From Chara braunii (taxonomy: Eukaryota; Streptophyta; Charophyceae; Charales; Characeae): a stretch of 35,245 nt of DNA. The position numbers and the translations under genes are program-made. The notes under the pieces were generated by a model. It was not told the origin of the DNA, did no database searches, and was given only the letters and a program-made list of their open reading frames with translations. The stretch lies in assembly GCA_003427395.1 (NCBI GenBank), contig BFEA01000020.1:3150741-3185985 (forward strand), in the 5' to 3' direction. Of this stretch, positions 28,622 to 35,245 are shown piece by piece; within the stretch, counting starts at the first letter, position 1, and the number at the start of each line of letters is the position of its first letter.

Positions 28622-29083
28622 TTATGTAGTTACGCCTTTTCCTAGGTTGTCAAGAACCCTCGCGAGGTGTTCTTTCGCGCTTTGGTCTTCGGTGTCATGG
28701 GTTAAAGCTTTGACTTCGCTGAACGTTACCTTAGAGGGAAGATCCCTCATAATCTTGTCTCGCTTTTCTCGAGACAGAAATCCTAGGAATATTCCGCACC
28801 TTTCTATTTCGCCCATAAATCCACCTTCTACTAGAGGGTTCGAAGCCTTCCCATATCTCCTTGCGAACGCTACTAGACTCTCGTCCTCCTGTTTTTTCAT
28901 TTCCTTTAGATCTTCTATTGAATAAGATGTTTCATCCCATGCGAAGATTCTTGTAATCCTTTTTCTGAATATTAGCCAACGCCAACTGTCCGGAATGACT
29001 TCTCTGACTTCGCGATCTATCTTGGGAGCTGTGTGGTGGAGTAGATTTATAATCATCTCCTGATCGCTCCATTCCGCTCTCAT
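28622..29083 (-). pseudogene. Element 3: gag capsid
   Basis: WSDQEMIINLLHHTAPKIDR, SWRWLIFRKRITRIFAWDET, then IEDLKEMKKQEDESLVAFAR and RYGKASNPLVEGG is a clear retrotransposon gag pattern (W..F...I...F......L....Q...ESL..F..R). Capsid subunits assemble the intracellular particle. The frame stays the same from 30025 to about 27515, interrupted only by nonsense codons. Confidence 0.85.
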
Positions 29084-29110
29084 CCCCAGTACTTCCCAGT
29101 CGTCTAAAAA

Positions 29111-29506
29111 TTATGAAACATTCTTTCTTGTGAAGATTGTTTGGATTCCGGACAGTGTCTGTAATTCGAAAGTTTGTGCTCCCAGGAAGGGGGATACGTA
29201 GGAGCCTGGTGCATATGCCATTTTGTAAGGCTGACTCGGGGTTTCCCTATATGGTTCCCTTGTACCGGGATCCGAGAATCGGGCTACTCTATTCCTGATT
29301 AGAACGTCTTTCCTCCACCCTTCGCTCTTGGAAGTGCGTTCCTCAAGTTCTGTGACTGTAGTTTCTAACTCTTTTAGGGTCTTCCTCAATTTTTCGGCGT
29401 CCTTTGTGATATCAGTTGTCATTTTCCTAATTGGGGTACTCGTCCTTGATTCTTGTGTTTTGACTTCGCTGCCTATCGAGGATAGATAGACTCCTTCCGC
29501 ATCCAT
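29111..29506 (-). pseudogene. Element 3: gag N-terminal coiled coil
   Basis: TDITKDAEKLRKTLKELETT followed by VTELEERTSKSEGW has regular Leu/Ile spacing of a coiled coil, probably an oligomerisation part of gag. The rest (EPYRETPSQPYKMAYAPGSY, VSPFLGAQTFELQTLSG) is unassigned. The ORF end lies 28 bp from the capsid frame and is in the same frame. Confidence 0.6.
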
Positions 29507-29596
29507 ATTTTTCCTTCACTCTTCCAGAAGTTGATCAAAGGCGACTTTAACTCTTTCTGTCGATTCTTCTAGTAGCTCTTGTAATGTGTTGAAGTT

Positions 29597-30025
29597 CTAC
29601 TTTTTTCCTTCAGCTTTGACGACTAAGGCGGTAGCTAAAGCGGTTTGTAGGTAGCGTGAGTTTGCCTCCAACTTATTTAAGGATATTTCATCAACTATTA
29701 CGTTGGCGAGTTCTCCTAGAGCTCGAGCATCCTCTTTCAATTTTTCTACAGATGTGGCTATCGTCTCTCTCCAGGTGTGTGGGATTGATTGTCCGCTTGG
29801 GTTGACAGTGAGGATTTGTATTCTTACGAGAAAGAGCTCTCCTGCAGCTTTCCAGACGACACACTTCCTGACTTCTATTACTGCTTTTGTGGCGCACTCG
29901 GTTTCCTCTTCTTGGCTTAATTGCTCATTATGTACTGCTTCCACTAGGACTCGTACTAAGGAGCCTTCTCTTTCTGCTCTGCCTGAGATACTAAATTTTT
30001 GCCTTCTAGGTTCGACATTAGTCAT
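29597..30025 (-). pseudogene. ORF of unknown function upstream of Element 3 gag
   Basis: 142 codons, starting at ATGACTAATG, where the upstream frame stops (TAA) inside the start. Pieces: CVVWKAAGELFLVRIQILTV, TSVEKLKEDARALGELANVI. The AGELFLVRI segment loosely resembles EGVFLWVRIE at about 34.3 kb. It may be the N-terminal matrix-like part of gag. I do not recognise a family. Confidence 0.5.
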
Positions 30026-30556
30026 TTCTTTGTTTGTTAGTGTCTTCTCGGTCTTGCTTCAGGAGTCTGACAATGAAGTCATTTCGCCATCTTATAATGT
30101 TCTCTCTTTCCTCTCTATAGATTGCGACAAGACGTTCGATGTTGTTTTCCAGTTTATTTAAGCCAGCTTCATCCATAGAGCCACGTCATTCGTGGTATTT
30201 TTCTAGTGACTTTTCAACCTTTCTCTCAGTTGGGTCTAAGTATATTTCTAGGATGGCATTAATTTTCGGATGTCTTCGCCTTACACGTGTGTTCGTGCTT
30301 CTCGAATTGTCTCTTCCTTCTCTATCTCGCACTTCATCCATCCCTCGGCCCAGATCATCACATTGTAGGCTCTGCGATTCTCTGTTCTAACTTGTGCTAG
30401 TGCCCTTGGTCTTTCGCGCTGTATAGCTTCTTGTGTCAATCGTCGGCAATCTAATGTGTCTAATGCTCTAGAGGTTCGGATCCGAATAATCGAAGTTATA
30501 GTCCCTGCGAAGCATACCCGATTCACTTCCTCTTCATCAGTTACTGCTCCCGGCAT
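30010..30556 (-). pseudogene. Unknown module, copy near 30.3 kb, frame-shifted
   Basis: Two frames join near 30290. The first reads SRALDTLDCRRLTQEAIQRE and RRAYNVMIWAEGWMKCEIEK, the second RRRHPKINAILEIYLDPTER and LEKYHE, TGA, RGSMDEAGLNKLENNIERL, then VAIYREERENIIRWRNDF. The order [VxIxAE ... (I/V)N(V/A) ... YLxPxE ... YH] matches the ORF at 34.2-34.4 kb (VRIEAEP ... VNVRLYLPEEEW ... RRYH). Function unknown. It may be part of a long gag or of an unrelated element. Confidence 0.45.
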
Positions 30557-30998
30557 TTTTGAGTTCGTCTTGTGCCCCCTTTACTTTCCATACGAGGTCT
30601 ATTACGGCCGACCATTCATTGTTAGCGAGCGTAAGCCCTTCAACTGGTGGCGACGATATTCCAATGAAAGGCCTAACGTAGGTACTCCATGAGAAATTCG
30701 CCCTTAATTGTTGGAGTATTCTCTTCTCGTCATGCACTATGTTCGAGGCCCGTTGCCAACAACGACCTTTTTCGTCTTCCTTAAACCTATGTTGCGGCAC
30801 GTATATTCCCACATCTTACTCATTAAGGTTGATGAAGTAGTAGGTGATGACATGCATACCATCAATCCCCCATCCTTGACTCCTTAGGCCTTCGTATCTC
30901 ACGATCTCATATGGGATCACTGCTCTCTTCGATATAGAGTTAAGGGAACGGACCAACTTTCTCGACTCCCCCTCCTCTAGCCTCCTACATCTCCTCAT
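30537..30998 (-). pseudogene. GRCWQRA-domain ORF, copy 2
   Basis: One frame with a single stop at about 30814. It reads MHVITYYFINLNE, stop, DVGIYVPQHRFKEDEKGRCW, QRASNIVHDEKRILQQL, FSWSTYVRPFIGI. The ORF at 31.4-31.7 kb has the same series (YVMT...DVGIYLP...GRCWQRA...V..EK..L..L...WST..R.F), so the two are paralogues about 880 bp apart. I do not recognise the domain. Absence from the usual gag-pol plan makes it notable. Confidence 0.6.
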
Positions 30999-31076
30999 CC
31001 TTGGTCAACTCCCTTAGCATGGCTCTTAATCCTGCTCTTGATCTTGGAAGCTTTCTCTCTCTTAGTCTCCCTTGCA

Positions 31077-31406
31077 CTAATCCTTCATTGTCCTCATGAT
31101 TCTAATCAATCTTCCTCTGTCATCTCTTATCTTGTGCTCACTTTCTATTCCGAGCAGGCATGTGTCAAGGTAGAGTTTCCCTTCTTGATCTCGTAGGCAA
31201 GAGGCTCCTCTCTTAATCCCTATCAACCCTGTTTCATCAGATCGGACTCTCCTACAGATTGTCGTGCCTAGAGTACGCAAGTCCTCTTGGGTCCATTCCG
31301 TCAAAAGTATGAGCAGCTCTTGGGACCTCCACCTATCATGGTCACGCTGTCTTAGTTCACTTGTTATATCCCCCCCAGGCTGGCTATTCTCGTTCCCTCT
31401 GGCCAT
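31077..31406 (-). pseudogene. Unknown module near 31.2 kb
   Basis: 109 codons. WTQEDLRTLGTTICRRVRSD, then EGKLYLDTCLLGIESEHKIR and DDRGRLIRIMRT. The last part resembles GVWLLVAPQVGCEFDRRGRL at 33.5 kb (G..xL....GxE...DRRGRLI). It overlaps the end of the preceding ORF by 23 bp in another frame, which is more likely an old frameshift than a designed overlap. Confidence 0.45.
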
Positions 31407-31870
31407 TCGGTTTATGGTGCCGGTTTATGAAATCAATTATTAGACCTCGACCGATGCCTATCAACGCTCCGTAAGGAATCCGCGGTCTAGGCAAGTCTTC
31501 AAAGACCCTGATTTCAGTACTCCAAGCGACTTCTTTCTTCAAGGAAAGGAGCTTATCCTTCTCGACCTCTACCACTTCTCTCGCTCTTTGCCAGCAACGT
31601 CCGTACACTAAATCTTCCGATCTCTCCGTTGGTAAGTAAATGCCTACGTCTCTTACCTCAGTCCCTAGGAAGCGCGCAGTCATAACATAGAGTCGGCTTA
31701 GTTCCCATGCGCTGTCGACCATCTCCTAGGGTACTCAAGAATGCACACACCGCATGAAACTTCTCTTGCAGCGGTCGGTTCCCAACGATGATTTTGTTAT
31801 CCCACTCTTCAAGTTTCTCTGTAGACTTCTTATGCCTTACTCGTTCATGACCCAACATTGTTTTGGCCAC
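31384..31870 (-). pseudogene. GRCWQRA-domain ORF, copy 1
   Basis: The frame changes near 31700: LEEWDNKIIVGNRPLQEKFH, then AWELSRLYVMTARFLGTEVR, DVGIYLPTERSEDLVYGRCW, QRAREVVEVEKDKLLSLKKE, VAWSTEIRVFEDLPRP. It is clearly homologous to the copy at 30.5-30.85 kb. The family and activity are unknown. Conserved Gly, Arg, Cys and Trp suggest a folded domain. Confidence 0.6.
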
Positions 31871-32191
31871 ACCCGCCTAACACAACCGGGCTCGTTCCCT
31901 GACCAGTCCCTAGTCTTACCTCAGTCTCTAGTCGTTCCACCTTCAGTAGATAACTGATCTCGGTTTGGTTGGTAATTATTCTCAAAGCCGACTCCCTCAT
32001 ACGATCCAAATAAGGTTGTATGAGTTCAAGCTCTTCAAACCCAAAGAGATCTATATCAGGAATTCAGAGGGTGCCCTCAACTTTTACCATTCTCTCTTCC
32101 GCGATAGCCCTGAAGGAGAATTGTTCCCTAAAACCCGGCATCCTTACTGACCCCAACTCCTTGCTTTGAGCGCCATATTAATTAAAGGCTC
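31871..32191. other. Short stretch without a clear frame
   Basis: No long frame on either strand. It separates two pieces of the same minus-strand ORF series and probably contains eroded coding sequence. Confidence 0.35.
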
Positions 32192-32563
32192 TCAGTTCTT
32201 GTCGTCAGTAAAACTGTCAGATAGACTAGGTTCTGGAACCCCATAGTATAGGACCGGTAATGAGCCACTAATTACTTTCTCCCCTCTCCTTTCTAATTCC
32301 TTGCTTTCCTGGCTGATGACGCTTTTAATCCAGTTTCTAAGCGACTCTCGATCAGTTCCCCTCTCTCTCAATAGAGGTATATATGGCCTAATGTCGTACT
32401 CCCCTGTATCAAGGTGTTTTACNACAAGGACATAGGCTTTCCCAGGAGCGTGGCGTTCNTCCANCGATATACAACTTTCTATTTTGTAANGGAACGCCNC
32501 CCCGCTAGTAATAGGGACTAAGGCGTCTAGGGCCGNTGTGACCCTANGGCAATAACCTGACAT
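32192..32563 (-). pseudogene. Unknown module near 32.4 kb, with ambiguous bases
   Basis: 123 codons: ALDALVPITSG, GKAYVL(x)VKHLDTGEYDIR, SVISQESKELERRGEKVISG, SLPVLYYGVPEPSLSDSFTD. The ALDAL plus GKAY pattern may be a further copy of the module at 31.2 and 30.4 kb. Eight single N bases fall in the coding stretch, so the reading is partly uncertain. Confidence 0.4.
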
Positions 32564-32585
32564 TTTTCNTTCCCTATCACNGAGG

Positions 32586-32915
32586 TCACTCTAGGCTCAT
32601 CCGGACCCCNAGTCGTGGCCATCGTCCCTCGACATAATCTTCTATTTCGGTAGCGCTCCTGAAGTACCCCACCCTTTCCTCAGGAAAATCTGCGGCGTCT
32701 TCCCACTCTTCACGGTCGTCGTCCCTTAACCGTTCCCACTCGGCTAGATCCCAATCTTCTTCCCCGTACTTTATGTCCTCGTCGTTTACTGCCTCTGTCC
32801 CTTCGTAGTATGTCCGGAGTTCGAAGAACCCAATTAGTGACCCTTCCCTAACCGACGAGTCGTATCCAGGAGTCCCGTATAACTCGGCTATACGAGCTAG
32901 GTGGCTCGGCGGCAA
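32586..32915 (-). pseudogene. Acidic ORF of unknown function
   Basis: 109 codons, strongly acidic in the middle (NDEDIKYGEEDWDLAEWERL, RDDDREEWEDAADFPEER). No ATG start is seen: the open frame begins at a TTG codon, so it is probably an internal piece of a longer frame. It overlaps the next ORF by 19 bp. No family recognised. Confidence 0.4.
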
Positions 32916-33553
32916 CTTAGGGCTCTATCCAAAGCGGTCCAGATTTCGGCCAGTTGATCAAACCTCGGCGCCTCTCTTAGACCTCTAGGTGAAATAGCTC
33001 TAATTAGCTCTACCAATTCTAAAGCCGACGCCCCGAACCTGGGCCCTTCCTTCCAGAGCGCGTAGTAAGCGTAATCTTCGTCACTGTTCCTCAAAAGGTT
33101 TCTAATCTCGAGGAAGGCTCGGTAGACCTCAATAAGGCGGCCAAGCCCCCTTAGAAAGCCTTCCAAGACAAAACCCGGGACGGGTAGCCTCAAGGCTTGT
33201 TCGGGTTGGGGCAAGAACCCTTCCCTAGCCAGTCGAAGTGATACCACTACCGACCTATAGTCCCTGTCGTAGCAGCGTTCCTTCCCCCTTAGCTTGTCGA
33301 CCACTTCCTGCAGTATGCGTCGCGCTGTTACCTCGTCTGCCCAAGTATGAGAGTCGAGACTCAGAATTACCCCTAAGATCGGATCCCACCGACTTCGTTC
33401 TACGGCTTGGAAAACTATGTCCGCTAGAACGGAAAACTGATAGTAGACGAAACCTCTGATCGCCAATTCCAGATATTCTTCTATTAGCCTGCCTCTCCTG
33501 TCAAACTCACACCCTACCTGGGGCGCGACCAGCAACCAGACCCCCGGCCTCAA
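32897..33553 (-). pseudogene. Unknown 218-codon ORF, longest intact piece of the module series
   Basis: No ATG start is visible. Upstream in the same frame the peptide ends at a stop near 33571. It begins RPGVWLLVAPQVGCEFDRRG, then RLIEEYLELAIRGFVYYQFS, LDSHTWADEVTARRILQEVV, PVPGFVLEGFLRGLGRLIEV and ALELVELIRAISPRGL. It is Leu/Arg-rich and looks mostly helical, with no membrane segment. The start resembles the 31.2-kb module. I do not recognise a family. Confidence 0.5.
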
Positions 33554-33604
33554 TAGGATAGATCTCTACTCCTTATCTACTTTATCCAGATATCCTCGCC
33601 TGAC

Positions 33605-33711
33605 AGCTTACCCGGGTAAGGTAAATTCCACCCAATCTTCTCCAATGAACTCGGGTTCCTTATAGTCGAAGTGGCAAAGCTCAACTGGGTGCTCTATCTC
33701 GCCGTGAGGCA
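33605..33711 (-). pseudogene. Short ORF MPHGEIEHPVEL
   Basis: A 34-codon frame from ATG (33711) to TAA: MPHGEIEHPVELCHFDYKEP followed by EFIGEDWVEFTLPG. It fills the gap between the two larger ORFs in a third frame and is probably the same eroded protein. Confidence 0.35.
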
Positions 33712-33712
33712 T

Positions 33713-34123
33713 CTAGTCGTCCGCGGAGCTCCCGTCTAAAATTTTGCCCCTGTCTATCTCCCCACTTATCTCCGCTCTCCTTACCTCGTCTCTCCTTACC
33801 TCGTCTCTCCTTACCTCGTCTCTGACCCTGTACACGACTCTGCGCAACTGTCTATGTGTGGGAATCGCTCGGTCTAGACAATAAAGAAGTAACCAGGTTA
33901 GCTCAACGGCAGTTATCCTAAACTGTGTTGCCCTCTGCACTACAGCGAGTAGCCTCTGATGTCTCTCCTTATCGCCAAAGACTACTGTGAGGAATCTAGG
34001 AACAATAACCGCTCTAACAGACATAGCTCTAGGGAGCTCCCAGTCGTACGCAAAACGCACCGTGTAGAAGGCTACCGAGTCGGCCTCCGCTCCTCTCCAC
34101 AAACTCACTGAACACTCTCGCAC
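33713..34123 (-). pseudogene. Unknown ORF with DEVRR repeat
   Basis: 136 codons. SVAFYTVRFAYDWELPRAMS, PRFLTVVFGDKERHQRLLAV and VELTWLLLYCLDRAIPTHRQ lead to RDEVRRDEVRRDEVRRAE, encoded by a 15-bp tandem repeat (TTACCTCGTCTCTCC on the + strand, 33781-33823). It overlaps the 34.4-kb ORF by about 95 bp in another frame, best explained by a frameshift near 34060-34110 in one original protein. Confidence 0.45.
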
Positions 34124-34448
34124 CGAATCTACGTGCTAATGATGTCAGGCATAAGAGAGTGTGATAACGACGGGCAGTCCCTATTACTGGATACCTCCAC
34201 TCCTCCTCTGGGAGATATAGTCTAACGTTCACATCTGCGCGAAGAGGTTTGCTAGCCCTGTCCCTTCTAACACATACTCTAGGCTCCGCCTCAATTCTCA
34301 CCCACAGGAAGACGCCCTCTCGTATGACTAGACCTCGCTGTTCAGACGACCTATACTTGCTCGACCCTTCCAAAGGAAGACTGATGACGTCACAGAAGCC
34401 GCTCCGTTCAACGAGATGTACTTGAGACTCCGATTCGATGTAAACCAT
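34029..34448 (-). pseudogene. Unknown module, copy near 34.3 kb
   Basis: 139 codons from ATG: MVYIESESQVHLVERSGFCD, VIREGVFLWVRIEAEPRVCV, RRDRASKPLRADVNVRLYLP, EEEWRYPVIGTARRYHTLLC. The VRIEAEP...VNV..YLPEEE...RRYH series parallels the 30.0-30.5 kb module. No coding sequence is seen beyond 34448, so this may be the true N-terminus of the ORF series. Confidence 0.5.
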
Positions 34449-35245
34449 TCCTAAGCAAAATAAAAAACGGTTCTCTCTCAGTATGTCACTCCCTGTGCCA
34501 CTCTTAGACTATTGAGCTCACAGACCCCCACGACAGGCCTCCTCTGATCACCCCTGTATCCCTTCAAGACGTCAACAGGCCTAGAAGAGAACCGCCCTGT
34601 AGCGTATCTCTCCCTACCCTCATGTCAAGAAGGAGGTCGGATCAATGTGCCATCGTCGCTGGCCTACCTTCCCTGTCGCGACCTGAGCACAAGCCGGCCA
34701 ACTCATGTGCTCTAGGGTGGACCGAAGTCACACGCGGATAGGGAGGCGGTGTCTCACTCGTGCATCCTCACTCCTATCCATGCCTCTACTCGGCCCACCT
34801 CAGGCATGGTCTCACATCCCGACTCGTGCTATGAATCAATCCCCCCCGCTATCCATCAGAATCGACTAGCCCCTGCCCAACTCCTTGCAAATCCGGGGCG
34901 CTTCTCCCCTCCCCTTCAGTCCCTTCACGTCGTCCCCTGCTCACGGTTCTCTCTCTTAGATTCAATATCTGGGTGGACTGACCAAAGGGTAGGGAAAATC
35001 AGAATGACGTCCCTCGATCACAAGAAAGGCAATAGGAATAAAACGCATGAAAGACGAGAAGAAAGCAGGAATCAGCGAAACCACGAAATGCAGAAATCAC
35101 AATCTCACCGGTGAACGTCGATCATAGGTCGATGGGGGTGTCGTCTGCCCGCTCGTGCCCGTACTTATGCATTCGGACCACTGGCCAACTGCTTAGCCCC
35201 CTCCGTCTGCCCTGTCCCAATCAAATCCCTGTCCTGATCCTCTCA
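34449..35245. other. Noncoding, C/T-rich stretch
   Basis: No supportable gene on either strand. The + strand frame at 34749-35114 is Ser/His/Arg-rich and featureless. The segment may be the leader or LTR of the element whose ORFs run leftward from 34448, but I find no primer binding site in it. Confidence 0.35.

Noticed and set aside
28041-28925. Plus-strand ORFs of 173 and 120 codons
   Set aside because: They are antisense to the Element 3 capsid and zinc knuckle, whose minus-strand reading carries clear domain motifs.
34749-35114. 121-codon plus-strand ORF
   Set aside because: The peptide is low in information (Ser, His, Arg and Gln-rich), and nothing around it indicates a gene.

Overview
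The window looks like nuclear DNA from a large, repeat-rich eukaryotic genome of the green lineage. The evidence is several decayed Ty3/gypsy LTR retrotransposons, an 18-nt primer binding site matching the 3' end of plant tRNA-Asp, scattered pieces of 25S/28S rRNA, and a 25-N scaffold gap. The pol and gag wording (an RT with NRWFF and SPWFCF fingers, QDLQ, and a pol-linked protease of the MNII...HPIL type) reminds me of elements I associate with charophyte algae such as Chara. That is recall, not a database result. I find no intact host gene and no prokaryotic feature.

Layout. 1-612: noncoding, with a 25-bp minisatellite and hairpins. 615-4004 (+): Element 1, the end of a Ty3 integrase followed by a gag-like/coiled-coil ORF, all in one reading frame and broken only by stop codons. 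4005-6944: noncoding, probably LTR-derived. 6945-8630: a mosaic of sense and antisense LSU rRNA fragments. 9390-12310: an 88-bp satellite in two oppositely oriented arms, a giant inverted repeat centred near 10630, grading into 80-bp and 116-bp relatives. 12495-16577 (-): Element 2, reading gag, zinc knuckle, protease and the start of RT from right to left, cut off by the satellite side. It has a tRNA-Asp PBS at 16557-16574 and an LTR end at 16577. 16577-22690: noncoding, perhaps one very long LTR, containing a three-copy 75-bp repeat and a ten-copy array of covarying hairpins. 22690-24230: noncoding with hairpins. 24237-24540: another LSU rRNA fragment. 25061-30025 (-): Element 3, gag, CCHC, protease, RT and RNase H. 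30010-34448 (-): closely packed, frame-shifted ORFs of unknown function that contain related modules. 34449-35245: noncoding.

No genes here appear to work together today. The window is a graveyard of nested mobile elements. The most unusual signals are the hairpin array (19.4-20.2 kb), the sense/antisense rRNA chimera (6.9-8.6 kb), the inverted satellite, and the unknown modular ORFs upstream of Element 3.
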